This document shows positions 1 through 8,385 of a DNA stretch of 64,000 nucleotides, in pieces. Where the stretch lies: assembly GCF_013256625.1 (NCBI RefSeq), contig NZ_CP053908.1:620001-684000 (forward strand), read 5' to 3'. The notes beneath the pieces were generated by a model. It did no database searches, was not told the origin of the DNA, and saw nothing but the letters and a program-made list of their open reading frames with translations. The translations under genes were made by a program, and so were the position numbers. Source of the stretch: Hymenobacter sp. BRD128 (GTDB lineage: Bacteria; Bacteroidota; Bacteroidia; Cytophagales; Hymenobacteraceae). Within the stretch, counting starts at the first letter, position 1. Every line of letters starts with the position of its first letter.

Positions 1-870
1 GACCTGTCGGGCTACGTGGGAATGCCCGTGCAGGGCATTATCGGGGCCGATTTATTCCGCTCATTCGTCGTCGCGCTTCATCCCGAGCAGCACGAGCTGG
101 TGCTCATTGCCCCGGCGCGCTACAAGGCTCCGCGCGGCCGGCGCTGGGCTAGCCTGCCGCTGGTGTTTTTCCACGATAAGGCCTACGTGACAGTGGGCGT
201 GCAGCAGCTGGGGGCCACGCCAAGCACGGCTCCGTTGCCGCTGCGCCTGCTGATTGATACCGGCGCCGGCCACGCGCTTAGCCTCGAAACTACCGCCGAC
301 CACCGCCTGCGCCTGCCCGACCACCGCCTGCGCACCGACCTGGGCCGCGGGCTGTCGGGCATCGTGAGCGGCTCGCTGGGGCGGGTGGCAGCCGTGCAGC
401 TCGGGCGCTATCAGCTGCCCCAGGTGCTCACCTCGTTTCCCGATTCGACGCAGGTGCACGAGCGCCTGAGCGGTACTGAGCGCGCGCGCCACGGCAGCCT
501 GGGCTACGAGGTGCTTAAGCGCTTCACTACCGTTATCGACTATCCCCACGGCCAGCTGCTGCTGCGCCCCACCGCCGCGCTGCGCGAGCCTTTCGAGCAC
601 GATATGTGCGGCCTCGACCTGCTGGCTACCGGCCCCAGCTACCGGCAATACCTGGTGCTGCGCGTGGCGCCCAACTCGCCGGCGGCCTCGGTCGGCATTG
701 CCGAAGGGGAGGAGCTGGTAGCCATCAACCTCATTCCTACGCAGTTTTTCTCGATTACTGACTTAAATCACATGCTGCACTCGCAGGATGGCCGCGTGCT
801 CTTGCTGCTGCTGCGCCGCGCCAATGGCGAGCTGTACTCGGCCAGCGTCAAGCTCAAGCGGCAGATATGA
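1..870 (+). CDS. Aspartyl protease family protein with PDZ domain (5'-partial)
   Basis: The reading frame is open from base 1, so the true start lies outside the window. The first residues contain GIIGADLFRSF, the conserved hydrophobic stretch that follows an aspartyl-protease half in retropepsin-like bacterial proteins. A second half follows with the catalytic-type LLIDTGAGHAL motif (bases about 250-285). The last ~80 residues look like a PDZ domain (NSPAASVGIAEGEELVAIN). This double retropepsin plus PDZ architecture is common in exported Bacteroidota proteins; the signal peptide would be in the missing part. Substrate unknown. A long imperfect hairpin follows the stop codon. Confidence 0.75.
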   Translation, partial: DLSGYVGMPVQGIIGADLFRSFVVALHPEQHELVLIAPARYKAPRGRRWASLPLVFFHDKAYVTVGVQQLGATPSTAPLPLRLLIDTGAGHALSLETTADHRLRLPDHRLRTDLGRGLSGIVSGSLGRVAAVQLGRYQLPQVLTSFPDSTQVHERLSGTERARHGSLGYEVLKRFTTVIDYPHGQLLLRPTAALREPFEHDMCGLDLLATGPSYRQYLVLRVAPNSPAASVGIAEGEELVAINLIPTQFFSITDLNHMLHSQDGRVLLLLLRRANGELYSASVKLKRQI

Positions 871-881
871 AGTAATCAGGC

Positions 882-946
882 GCTAATGTGCTAATTGTTG
901 TTATCGCGCTACCAGACTTGCGACGACAAACAATTACCACATTAGC
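882..946. terminator. Hairpin after the aspartyl protease
   Basis: Bases 882-899 pair with 929-946 with a single mismatch (18-bp stem). It starts 12 nt after the protease stop and precedes the acyltransferase. There is no clear T-run, so transcription termination is an inference. Confidence 0.5.
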
Positions 947-1003
947 ACATCTGCACATTACTGCATCGGCAGTACCTTTCGCAGCCGCTCATTCCCGCCT
1001 TAA

Positions 1004-2182
1004 ATGTCTGCCGCTGCTGCCGCTCCCGATACGCTTCCCCCGCCGCTCATTCGGGCCAATCAGCACGTTTACCACGACTACTTTCAGCCGGAGTTTACCC
1101 AGGCGCTCGACGACAACATCCTGCACCTGCTCGACCGCGTGTGGTTTCGGTCGCGGCTAGTGGGCTTCGAGCCGTTTCCGCAGCGCAACAACCCTAGCCG
1201 GCCGCTCATTTTTGCCTCCAACCACTCGGGCATGGCTTTCCCCTGGGATGCCATTATTTCGCTCTCGCACCTGTGGCGCTACCTGCTGCGCACGCGCGGC
1301 ACCCTGCGCGATTTGCCGCGGCCGCTGTCGGCCCCCATGCTCTCGGCTACCAAGCTGATGAACCCCTACCTCATCACGGATTTCTGGAAAAAGTGCGGCA
1401 GCGTCGATGCCACCACGCTCAACTTCGAAACCATGATGTACTACCAGGAGCACAACCTCATGCTCTACCCCGAGGGCGTGCCCGGCATCGGCAAGGGCTT
1501 CAACCGCAAGTACCAGCTCCAGCGGCTGGCTACCAGCATGTTGCGGCTGAGTTTGATGCACGGCACCGACATCATGCCGTTTTACACCATCAACGCCGAG
1601 TACCTCAATCCCTACGCCTACAGCTTTGAGTGGATAAACCGGCTGACCAAGAAAATCGGCATCCCGTTTTTGCCCATTACCCTGCTGCTGCTGCTCGTCA
1701 TTATCCAGCCTTGGGCGTTTTACCTGGCCCTGCCCGCGCAGCTCACCTACGTGATGGGCAGCCGCATCCGGCCCACCGACTACACCGCCAAAAAGCACGA
1801 CGAGCTGAGCCGCGACGAGTTGCTGGCCATCAGCGAGCAAATCAGGCAGCGAATGCAGACCGAGCTGGACGCCGCCGTGCTGGCCCACGGCCAGTTTCCG
1901 TACCGCTGGCGCGAGCTGTGGCAGCGCATGCGGGAAAACCGGCGCTACTTTCCCTTTTTCCTGCCCTTCGCCTGGCCGGCCGTGTTCACCGAGTTTGAGC
2001 GCCGCTTCGTGCAGAAGGGCGAGCGCGATTTTATCATGCAGCTCGACCAGCCCGGTGCTTTCTGGCAAATGCTCTGGCGCAATCCGCTGGTGCTCGCCTA
2101 CTTTATTCCGGTGCTGGGCTGGATTCCGCTGGCAATCAAAGGCTACCGCGATAACAAGCTGGCCCGCCTGCGCAAAGCGTAG
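1004..2182 (+). CDS. Lysophospholipid (glycerol) acyltransferase family protein
   Basis: The 392-residue product has the acyltransferase block NHSGMAFPWDA (an H-x(n)-D variant of the PlsC HX4D motif) near residue 73 and the substrate-binding block YPEGVPGIGKG near residue 155. Two hydrophobic segments near residues 220-255 suggest membrane attachment. Members of this family transfer acyl chains to lysophosphatidic acid or related glycerolipids; the exact acceptor cannot be read from sequence. The ATG at 1004 gives a sensible N-terminus. A weak TACCTTTC box lies about 25 nt upstream. Confidence 0.75.
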   Translation: MSAAAAAPDTLPPPLIRANQHVYHDYFQPEFTQALDDNILHLLDRVWFRSRLVGFEPFPQRNNPSRPLIFASNHSGMAFPWDAIISLSHLWRYLLRTRGTLRDLPRPLSAPMLSATKLMNPYLITDFWKKCGSVDATTLNFETMMYYQEHNLMLYPEGVPGIGKGFNRKYQLQRLATSMLRLSLMHGTDIMPFYTINAEYLNPYAYSFEWINRLTKKIGIPFLPITLLLLLVIIQPWAFYLALPAQLTYVMGSRIRPTDYTAKKHDELSRDELLAISEQIRQRMQTELDAAVLAHGQFPYRWRELWQRMRENRRYFPFFLPFAWPAVFTEFERRFVQKGERDFIMQLDQPGAFWQMLWRNPLVLAYFIPVLGWIPLAIKGYRDNKLARLRKA

Positions 2183-2244
2183 CCAATGCGCCGGCTAGCC
2201 CCGGCATCGAGTATCGGCCTGCGGCAAGCAGTAGCCACGCCTGC

Positions 2245-2252
2245 TACATTTG
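2245..2252 (+). promoter_or_regulatory. Candidate -7 box TACATTTG for the phasin-like gene
   Basis: Exact match to the Bacteroidota -7 consensus TANNTTTG, 50 nt upstream of the ATG at 2303. I see no matching -33 TTTG at the usual 19-nt spacing. Confidence 0.45.
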
Positions 2253-2302
2253 CCTGCCAAGCAATTCGTTTTCAATCTCTTCACCTTTTACTTTTTTCAT
2301 TC

Positions 2303-2761
2303 ATGGACGACCTGTTTAAGAAATTTATCAACACCGGCGTGGGCTTCTTGTCGCAGGGCAACAAAGCCGTGCAAACCGCCATTGAGAAACTGGTGAAAGA
2401 AAGCAAAATCTCCGAGCAGGAGGGCAAGAAAATAATGGACGACCTGCTGAAAAGCGGCGAAGCCAAGCGTGCTGACCTCGAAAAGCAATTCAAGGGCCTT
2501 ACCGAAGACCTGAAGAGCCGCGTGGGCCTCAAAGACGAAAAAGCCGCGCCTGCCAAGGCCAAGCCCGCCGCTAAGCCTGCTGCCAAAAAGCCCGCTACCA
2601 GCACTACCGCCCAGGCCGCCGGCACCGTAAAAAAAGCCGCCGACAAAGTGAGCGCCGCCGCCGCCCGAGCCCAGCATTCAGCCGCCGCCAAAGCCGGCGC
2701 GCCCAAGAAAGCCGCCGTGCAGTCGGCCGATGACAGCGGCCAGGCGCTCGATACCAAGTAG
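2303..2761 (+). CDS. Phasin-family-like protein
   Basis: 152 residues from the ATG at 2303. An upstream in-frame start would add a segment with no protein-like character and would remove the promoter spacing. The first ~85 residues are an amphipathic helix pair (MDDLFKKFINTGVGFLSQGN..., KISEQEGKKIMDDLLK) as in phasin/PhaF-type granule- or nucleoid-associated proteins. The rest is Lys/Ala/Pro-rich (AKPAAKKPA), a histone-like low-complexity tail. Possible roles are polyhydroxyalkanoate granule coating or DNA binding; the sequence does not decide between them. No signal peptide. Confidence 0.6.
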   Translation: MDDLFKKFINTGVGFLSQGNKAVQTAIEKLVKESKISEQEGKKIMDDLLKSGEAKRADLEKQFKGLTEDLKSRVGLKDEKAAPAKAKPAAKPAAKKPATSTTAQAAGTVKKAADKVSAAAARAQHSAAAKAGAPKKAAVQSADDSGQALDTK

Positions 2762-2778
2762 TTAAAATTTGAAAAATA

Positions 2779-2817
2779 CAGAACGTCCTGCTGAGCTTGC
2801 CGAAGCAGGACGTTCTG
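2779..2817. terminator. Bidirectional terminator hairpin 1
   Basis: Perfect 14-bp stem (2779-2792 with 2804-2817), CAGAACGTCCTGCT pairing with its complement, followed by TTTGAT on the plus strand. It carries the GAACGTC core also seen at 29702. It lies 18 nt after the phasin-like stop. Confidence 0.7.
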
Positions 2818-2840
2818 TTTGATACAATTAAGAAAACAAC

Positions 2841-2869
2841 AGGCCTCGCAACAGCACGTTGCGAGGCCT
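2841..2869. terminator. Bidirectional terminator hairpin 2
   Basis: Perfect 12-bp stem AGGCCTCGCAAC (2841-2852) with 2858-2869 and a 5-nt loop. It sits between the convergent phasin-like gene and pdhB, 28 nt beyond the pdhB stop, so probably ends pdhB transcription. Confidence 0.65.
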
Positions 2870-2897
2870 GGTAGGTAAATCCGGGGCTAGCCGAAAA

Positions 2898-3881
2898 CTA
2901 CGCCCTGGCGTAGGTCACTTCCTTCACGGCCTTCAGAATGCGGGCCACGTTGGGTAGCGAGGCTTCGATGAGGGTCGGGGCGTAGGGCAGCGGCACGTCG
3001 GCGCAGGTAATGCGAACCACCGGCGCGTCGAGGTAGTCGAAGGCGCGGCGCTGCACCATGTAGGCCAGCTCGCCCGAGATGCTAGCCAGCGGCCAGGCCT
3101 CCTCGATAACCACCAGGCGGTTGGTTTTCTTCACCGAGTTGATGAGCGTGTCGTAATCGATGGGGCGCACCGAGCGCAGGTCAATCACCTCGGCCGAGAT
3201 GCCTTCCTTGGCTAGCTCGTCGGCGGCGGTGTAGAGCAGCTTCATCATTTTGCCGAAGCTCACCAGCGTCACGTCGGCGCCTTCGCGCACGATGTTAGCC
3301 TTGCCGATTTCGAGGATGTACTCTTCTTCGGGCACCTCGCCCTTGTCGCCGTACATCAGTTCCGACTCCATGAAAATCACGGGGTCGGGGTCGCGGATAG
3401 CGGCCTTCATCAGGCCCTTGGCGTCGTAGGGGTTCGAGGGCACTACCACTTTCAGGCCGGGGCAGTTGGCGTACCAGTTCTCAAAGTTTTGCGAGTGCTG
3501 GCTGCTGAGCATGCCGGCGTTGCCGGTGGGCCCGCGGAATACGATGGGGCAGGAGTACTGCCCGCCCGACATCGAGTAGAGCTTAGCGGCCGAGTTAATT
3601 ACTTGGTCGATAGCCACCAACGAGAAGTTGAAGGTCATAAACTCGATAATCGGCTTGAGGCCGTTGGCCGCCGCACCCACGCCGATGCCGGCAAAGCCCA
3701 GCTCGGCAATCGGCGTATCAATCACGCGCTCCGGCCCAAACTCGTCGAGCATGCCCTGGCTCACTTTGTAGGCGCCGTTGTACTCGGCCACTTCCTCGCC
3801 CATCAGGAATACCGACGGGTCGCGGCGCATTTCTTCGCTCATGGCCTCACGCAGGGCCTCGCGGAATTGAATAGTACGCAT
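2898..3881 (-). CDS. pdhB: Pyruvate dehydrogenase E1 component, beta subunit
   Basis: 327 residues, the normal length for the E1 beta subunit of 2-oxoacid dehydrogenase complexes. It begins MRTIQFREALREAMSEEMRRD and has the family blocks GEEVAEYNGAYKVSQG, TPIAELGFAGIGVGAA, RGPTGNAGMLSSQHSQ and the C-terminal IEEAWPLASISGE and ADVPLPYAPTLI. It pairs with the alpha subunit to decarboxylate pyruvate and pass acetyl groups to E2. No alpha-subunit gene is adjacent, so the subunits are encoded separately here, as in many Bacteroidota. The gene stands alone between a hairpin upstream (3912-3935) and two terminators downstream. Confidence 0.93.
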   Translation of the reverse strand: MRTIQFREALREAMSEEMRRDPSVFLMGEEVAEYNGAYKVSQGMLDEFGPERVIDTPIAELGFAGIGVGAAANGLKPIIEFMTFNFSLVAIDQVINSAAKLYSMSGGQYSCPIVFRGPTGNAGMLSSQHSQNFENWYANCPGLKVVVPSNPYDAKGLMKAAIRDPDPVIFMESELMYGDKGEVPEEEYILEIGKANIVREGADVTLVSFGKMMKLLYTAADELAKEGISAEVIDLRSVRPIDYDTLINSVKKTNRLVVIEEAWPLASISGELAYMVQRRAFDYLDAPVVRITCADVPLPYAPTLIEASLPNVARILKAVKEVTYARA

Positions 3882-3911
3882 CTGTTAGATAATTTACGGG
3901 GTAAAGTTAAG

Positions 3912-3935
3912 GCATGGGCGCGGGTATGCCCATGC
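3912..3935. terminator. Hairpin between DUF2019-like pseudogene and pdhB
   Basis: 8-bp perfect stem GCATGGGC (3912-3919) with GCCCATGC (3928-3935). It overlaps the end of the pseudogene and precedes pdhB by about 30 nt. Confidence 0.4.
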
Positions 3936-4291
3936 TACCAAAGCGATTCTAGCCGGCCAGCACGCCATTCGCTCAAGGTTGTTTCAGCAGTCAAGCCATG
4001 AATATCACGCCGGTCAGCATCCCGTTGTAACGATGCCTCAGCGGCCGGGACATGGTGCAGCAATAAATAGGTAGCGGCCCAGAGCCGGGTGCCAACGTCG
4101 AGCGAAGCTAGCAGTGGATGAAGAAGTTATGCTTTTTGGTTTGCTTCCAGCCACTTTAGCGCGGTGGTGATGAGTTTATGCGCCTTATTGCCAATTTGAT
4201 AGCTGCCTGTCTCGGTAGCTGTAGCATGTGTAGCCGCTGCTTGGCAAAACAGGTCTATGGTTTCCTTCTCATTGTGAATAAGCCTTCCCAT
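3935..4291 (-). pseudogene. DUF2019-like protein with an internal in-frame stop
   Basis: Reading the minus strand from the ATG at 4291 gives MGRLIHNEKETIDLFCQAAA and 54 codons to a TAA at 4127-4129. The same frame then continues without another stop to 3935 as LLHPLLASLDVGTRLWAATY ... AETTLSEWRAGRLESLW. The whole 119-codon frame matches the length and layout of DUF2019 proteins: an N-terminal helix pair, a 'LL.H....VR..AA' HEAT-like repeat, and a short C-terminal helix. A single base change (for example GAA to TAA) explains the stop. The first half alone could still be translated. It lies 3 nt from the start of the preceding gap and immediately downstream of the TPR lipoprotein gene. Family assignment is from memory of the DUF2019 pattern. 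Confidence 0.55.
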
Positions 4292-4293
4292 TA

Positions 4294-6108
4294 TTACTTC
4301 AGCGCCTCCCGAAAGGCCTTGCCCTGCACATAGTCTTGAAATTCCAGGTCTTCGGTGGCCTGGGTGGCGAGGTCGTGGTTGAGGCGCACGGCCTGGTGCA
4401 GCTCGGTGGCTAGGGTAGCTTCGTCGTGGCGGCGGGCGGCGGCCGCCGCCAGGCCGTAGTGCGGGTCGGCGGCCTGGGGGCGCAGGTCGAGGGCTAGCCG
4501 GTACTGGGCGGCGGCCGCATCGTAGGCGCCGCGCTGCACCAGCAGCAGCGCCTGGTTCATGTAGTTCTGGTAGCTGGGGCCGGCCAGCTTGAGGCTGGTG
4601 AGCGCCTGCTCGGGCTGGCCCACCTGAATTTCGAGCGCCGCCTTATCGGCAAACACCTTGCGCAGCATGTCGCGCGAGCCGCCCAGCTTGATGGCATAGT
4701 CGTAGTCTTGCAAGGCTTCCAGGCGCTCCTGGGCGTGGTGGTGGGCCGAGGCGGCGCGGTAAAACAGCTCGGCCGTGGGGTGGCGGTGGGCCGCCAGGGT
4801 GAAGTTGACAGCCGCGCGGTGGTAGAAATTCTGCTGCACCTTCAGGCTCGGCTCCTTTTCGGCCCGCAGGGCCAGCACGGTGCCCAGGTTATAAAATGCC
4901 TCCCAACGCGCCGTGCTGGCCGCGGCTAGCTCATAAATGCGCTGCTTCTCGGCCAGCAAGGGCGTGAGCTGGGCCGAGTAGCGCAGCTCCTCGGGCGTGA
5001 GGGCGTCGATATCGGCCTCTTTTTCGAGGATTTTTTTGCTCAGAATATAAACCTCCGAGTCGTAGCGCGGCGGCGCGGTGTAGGTCACGGCCACCGTGCC
5101 CCAGCGCAGCACCGGGTAGATGTAGTCTTCGAGGTAGTCGAAGTACGTGAGCTTATGCAGCGCCTTTTCCTTCTGGGCAAACGAGCCGTGGGTGTCGTTG
5201 ATAATGCTCACTACCGAGTCCTGTTGCGCGGGTTTCAGCACCGAGTGCTGCACCTGGTTGAGCAGCAGCTCCCAGCTGTTGCGGTAAGCCAGGGTGTCGA
5301 AGGCGATATCTTCGACCTTATTGAGATACGAAAATCCTTTCACCCGCTGCTTGTAGTAGTAGAGCAGCATTTTGACGCGCTTGCTGGCCAGAGCGGGCTG
5401 GTGGGCATCGAGCGAATCGGGCGAGTGACCGGCCGCGATAAGCACCCGCTGGGTGTGCTGGTTCTGGTCGATGAGGTCTTCGAGCGCGGCGATATTGGTG
5501 CCCAGGCTGGAGCGGATAAACCACTGGCCCTGGTCGAAATACAGGGGCAGAATGCGGGTGCCGCTCGTCACGTTGCTGATGTGCTCGGGCAGCAGGGCTA
5601 GCAGCGTGTCTTCGATGATAACCCGGCGGGCGGGGTCCGCGATGCCGCGCGCTACCAGCGCCTCCGTTTTGGCCGTCAAGGACTTGCCGTGGGGCTTTAT
5701 CTCGCGCACCTGGCCGCGGGCCAGGAGCTGGCCCGGCGAGCGGCGCGCCGTGTTCGGAATGGTGAAGCGGCGGCGGCTCACCAGCCGGCCTTTCACGGAG
5801 TCGTCGTAAGTAAACTCGCCCTGGGCGAAGGAAATACGGCCCACGGTGTCGAGGCGCAGGTCGTGGTCGTATTTATAGGTGAGCAGCACCTCGTACACGG
5901 CGCCTTTGTGTAGGTGCTTGGCCGCCACTTTGGCGGTGGCCTCGAAGGGTACCGACTCACCCACGGCCGTGAGCGGCGCGGGCTCCACGGTCACGCGGCG
6001 GCCGGTTTCGGCGTCTTGCAGCATCTTGGGCAGCGTGGCGCAGCCCGAGAGTAGCCCGGCCAGCAGCAGGCCCGGCAGGCGGAGCTTACTTATTGAGTAT
6101 AAACGCAA
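4294..6108 (-). CDS. TPR-containing outer-membrane-type lipoprotein
   Basis: 604 residues. The N-terminus is a lipoprotein signal peptide ending in the lipobox LLSGC (Cys at about residue 23). A beta-rich region follows (residues 40-200), then a segment near residues 215-250 that recalls OmpA-like proteins (LIAAGHSPDSLDAHQPALASKRVKMLL), and tetratricopeptide-like helices in the last ~200 residues (YNLGTVLALRAEK, YYRAASAHHHAQERLEALQDYDYAI). I cannot name a function; TPR lipoproteins with OmpA-like parts often act in envelope assembly. The gene precedes the DUF2019-like pseudogene with almost no gap, so they may have been co-transcribed. Confidence 0.7.
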   Translation of the reverse strand: MRLYSISKLRLPGLLLAGLLSGCATLPKMLQDAETGRRVTVEPAPLTAVGESVPFEATAKVAAKHLHKGAVYEVLLTYKYDHDLRLDTVGRISFAQGEFTYDDSVKGRLVSRRRFTIPNTARRSPGQLLARGQVREIKPHGKSLTAKTEALVARGIADPARRVIIEDTLLALLPEHISNVTSGTRILPLYFDQGQWFIRSSLGTNIAALEDLIDQNQHTQRVLIAAGHSPDSLDAHQPALASKRVKMLLYYYKQRVKGFSYLNKVEDIAFDTLAYRNSWELLLNQVQHSVLKPAQQDSVVSIINDTHGSFAQKEKALHKLTYFDYLEDYIYPVLRWGTVAVTYTAPPRYDSEVYILSKKILEKEADIDALTPEELRYSAQLTPLLAEKQRIYELAAASTARWEAFYNLGTVLALRAEKEPSLKVQQNFYHRAAVNFTLAAHRHPTAELFYRAASAHHHAQERLEALQDYDYAIKLGGSRDMLRKVFADKAALEIQVGQPEQALTSLKLAGPSYQNYMNQALLLVQRGAYDAAAAQYRLALDLRPQAADPHYGLAAAAARRHDEATLATELHQAVRLNHDLATQATEDLEFQDYVQGKAFREALK

Positions 6109-6161
6109 ATCAAAGGAAAATTGTCGGCGGCCAACGGTAGCCGGGCCGTAACCCGGCCCGC

Positions 6162-6188
6162 GCCTTAACGTAAGAGTAGCCTTAACGT
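6162..6188. repeat. Direct repeat GCCTTAACGT in a divergent intergenic region
   Basis: Two exact copies of GCCTTAACGT at 6162-6171 and 6179-6188, 17 bp start to start, between the divergent TPR lipoprotein (start 6108) and PspC-like gene (start 6253). The position suits an operator, but this is inference. Confidence 0.4.
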
Positions 6189-6252
6189 TTGCCGCTGGTT
6201 GGGTTGTATCTTAGCCCGGCAAAGTTGCACCACGCCGCTTAAAACTTCTTCT

Positions 6253-6471
6253 ATGCACCGCCTCACCGACTTTATCGAATCGCAGTCCTTCGGGCTGTGC
6301 TCGGCGCTGGGGCAGCGCTGGGGCTTTAGTACGCGTAGCATCCGGCTGTCGTTCGTCTACGCTTCGTTTTTCACGTTTGGCTCGCCCATCGTGCTGTATT
6401 TCGCCGGGGTGTTCTGGATGAACATTCGCCGCGCCTGGCGCCAGCAGCGCAGCACGGTCTGGGACCTTTGA
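6253..6471 (+). CDS. Small PspC-domain-like membrane protein
   Basis: 72 residues from the ATG at 6253. It contains the PspC-like pattern: a short cytoplasmic start (MHRLTDFIESQSFGLCSALG), a central basic segment (RSIRLSFVY) and one hydrophobic span (ASFFTFGSPIVLYFAGVFWM) followed by a basic tail. PspC domains are stress-associated inner-membrane proteins. The upstream in-frame extension to 6199 is not protein-like. It ends in a terminator shared with the convergent glycosyltransferase gene. Confidence 0.6.
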   Translation: MHRLTDFIESQSFGLCSALGQRWGFSTRSIRLSFVYASFFTFGSPIVLYFAGVFWMNIRRAWRQQRSTVWDL

Positions 6472-6493
6472 TTGGAATTTAAAATGATGGACT

Positions 6494-6542
6494 AAAAATT
6501 GACCATAAGATGCCCGTTAGGCGTCTTTGGCGGTCGATTTTT
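6494..6542. terminator. Convergent terminator between PspC-like gene and glycosyltransferase
   Basis: AAAAATTGACC (6494-6504) pairs with GGTCGATTTTT (6532-6542) with one mismatch; the inner bases AAGATGCC/GGCGTCTT pair too. The A/T flanks give T-runs on both strands, and the right arm overlaps the glycosyltransferase stop codon. Confidence 0.65.
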
Positions 6543-7605
6543 AATTTTTACTTAATTCCGAAAAGCGCTTCTGGCCCCCAACGAAGTACGCCCACACCAC
6601 GCTACTCGCGTAGGTGCCGGCCCGCTCGCGCACCCGCAGGTGCGGCCGGGCTAGCCGGCGCCGCTGCCGCCAGTAGCCAAATTCACGAAAGAAGTGCCAG
6701 TGCGCCCGGCCCACGGCCTGGGCTTCGGGCCAGTTGCGGGCCAGCACGAAGCGTAGGCCGGCTACCCAGTCGAGCAGCAGCCGCAGCACAAATGCGGGTG
6801 CCAGCTCGCCAGGGGCCGCGTTTTTATACAGCAGGGCCAGGCCGTTGCGAAAGTTAAGATACGTCTTGCGGGGGCTGGATTTGGGCAGGGTGCCGCCGCC
6901 CACGTGGTGCACCACGCTAGTGCCGCCCGCGTACCACACTTCGTGGCCCGCATTCTGGGCGCGCCAGCAGAAGTCGATTTCCTCCATGTGGGCAAAAAAA
7001 GCGGGCTCCAGGCCTTGCAGCTGGTGCCACACCTCGGCGCGCACCAGCAGGCAGGCCCCGCTAGCCCAGGCCACGGCCCGCGGGTCGTCGTACTGCCCCT
7101 GGTCGGGCTCCAGGGTATCGAAGAGCCGGCCCCGGCAAAACGGATACCCTAGCCAGTCGAGGTAGCCGCCGCCGGCGCCGGCGTACTCAAACAGGGTAGG
7201 GTCGGCGTGGGCCAGCAGCTTGGGCTGGGCAGCGGCAATACGCGGGTTTGCTGCGAGCAGCTGCCGCAGCGGCGGCAGCCAGCCCGGCTGCACGGCCACG
7301 TCAGAATTGAGTAGCACGTAATAGCGCGGCGGCACCGGGGAGGTGGCCCGTATTTCGACCAGGGCCTGGTTGTAGCCACCGCAAAAACCTAGATTCTCCT
7401 CAAAAAGCAGCAGCTCGACCTGCGCAAGCTCGTGGCGCAGCCACGGCACCGAGTCGTCGGTAGAGGCATTATCGGCCACTATGACCCTAGCCCCGGCCGC
7501 GTGGGCCAGCACGCCGGGCAGGAACTGCCGCAAAAAATGTTCGCCATTGTAATTAAGAATTACAATGGCGACATCGGCGCAGGTATCGGTACCGCTAGCC
7601 GCCAA
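6541..7605 (-). CDS. Glycosyltransferase family 2 protein
   Basis: 354 residues. The start VAIVILNYNGEHFL and IVADNASTDDSVPWLRHE is the GT2 nucleotide-sugar binding region; LLNSDVAVQPGWL supplies the DXD-like metal site; the acceptor region follows (SGACLLVRAEVW, FFAHMEEIDFCWRAQ). This matches the rhamnosyl-transferase-like GT2 group that builds surface polysaccharides. No polysaccharide genes are adjacent. Its start overlaps the ybaB end by 11 bp, so the two are translationally linked on one transcript. Confidence 0.85.
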   Translation of the reverse strand: MAASGTDTCADVAIVILNYNGEHFLRQFLPGVLAHAAGARVIVADNASTDDSVPWLRHELAQVELLLFEENLGFCGGYNQALVEIRATSPVPPRYYVLLNSDVAVQPGWLPPLRQLLAANPRIAAAQPKLLAHADPTLFEYAGAGGGYLDWLGYPFCRGRLFDTLEPDQGQYDDPRAVAWASGACLLVRAEVWHQLQGLEPAFFAHMEEIDFCWRAQNAGHEVWYAGGTSVVHHVGGGTLPKSSPRKTYLNFRNGLALLYKNAAPGELAPAFVLRLLLDWVAGLRFVLARNWPEAQAVGRAHWHFFREFGYWRQRRRLARPHLRVRERAGTYASSVVWAYFVGGQKRFSELSKN

Positions 7606-7933
7606 AATTGCTCAGGTCGAAGCCGGGGATGTTGGGCATCAGGCCGCTGGTTTGGCGCTGCAGCTCGTTTTTGGCCAGCTCGGCGGCGGCCTCCAGGGCT
7701 TTATTGACGGCGGCTACCACGAGGTCGGGCAGCATTTCGCGGTCCTCGGGCGTGAGCAGCGAGGGGTCGATTTCAAGCTTGGTGAGGGTGCGGTGGCCGT
7801 TGGCGGTGGCTTTTACCAGCCCGCCGCCGGCCTCGCCGGTAGCCGTGAGGTGCTGAAGCTGCGCCTGGGCCTGCTGCATCTTGTCTTGCAGCTCTTTCAC
7901 CTTGCCCATCATGCCCATCATATCGAATGCCAT
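7595..7933 (-). CDS. ybaB: YbaB/EbfC family nucleoid-associated protein
   Basis: 112 residues starting MAFDMMGMMGKVKELQDKMQQ, the usual alpha-helical start of the family, then beta strands with GGLVKATANGHRTLTKLEIDPSLL, and a helix LPDLVVAAVNKALEAAAELAKNE. The homologues are dimeric, bind DNA without strong sequence preference, and in many bacteria sit beside recR and dnaX, which are not here. Here ybaB is followed by the overlapping glycosyltransferase gene. Confidence 0.88.
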   Translation of the reverse strand: MAFDMMGMMGKVKELQDKMQQAQAQLQHLTATGEAGGGLVKATANGHRTLTKLEIDPSLLTPEDREMLPDLVVAAVNKALEAAAELAKNELQRQTSGLMPNIPGFDLSNFGG

Positions 7934-8143
7934 AGTCGTAAAATCTTGCTTCCGGCTAGCCGGAAAAGGTGGAGGATTGTCGCTTACGGGCGGCTGCCAG
8001 CTGGTGGCTGGCGACCGCTAGGGCAACCCAACGCGGTAAATTTAGTTCAAACCTGCCCGGCAGCCCCGGTGGTTGACGTGAGGCTAGCCCCGCGTTTTTT
8101 AACTCGCATGGGCTTGGGCGGTGCTGCGCGGGAGGCTATCAGG

Positions 8144-8350
8144 CTACTTGCGGCGCTGCCGCAGCTTGCGCAGGCCGTAGGCCACACTGCCGGCCAGTAG
8201 CAGCGAGGCCCCGCCGTCGAGGGGCACGGCGGTGGGGGTTTGCGGGGTGGGGCCGCCCGAATTCTGGGCTAATACTTGCTGACTCGCGCCCGCCATGAGC
8301 AGCAACCCGAAGGCCACCGAAAGCTGACGAATAAGGGTAGTAGGGTGCAT
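8144..8350 (-). CDS. Short exported protein with PID-CTERM-like sorting tail
   Basis: 68 residues with an N-terminal signal peptide (LSVAFGLLLMAGASQQVLAQ) and almost no mature domain: a short Pro/Thr spacer, then VPLDGGASLLLAGSVAYGLRKLRQRRK. The P-[IL]-D-G-G motif, hydrophobic span and basic end match the PID-CTERM type of C-terminal sorting signal described in Bacteroidota, thought to be handled by exosortase-like proteins. With only ~20 residues between the two signals, its role is unknown. No exosortase gene is in the window. Confidence 0.65.
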   Translation of the reverse strand: MHPTTLIRQLSVAFGLLLMAGASQQVLAQNSGGPTPQTPTAVPLDGGASLLLAGSVAYGLRKLRQRRK

Positions 8351-8385
8351 GAGCTTGACGGAAAATTAAGTGGAAAAGAAACAAA

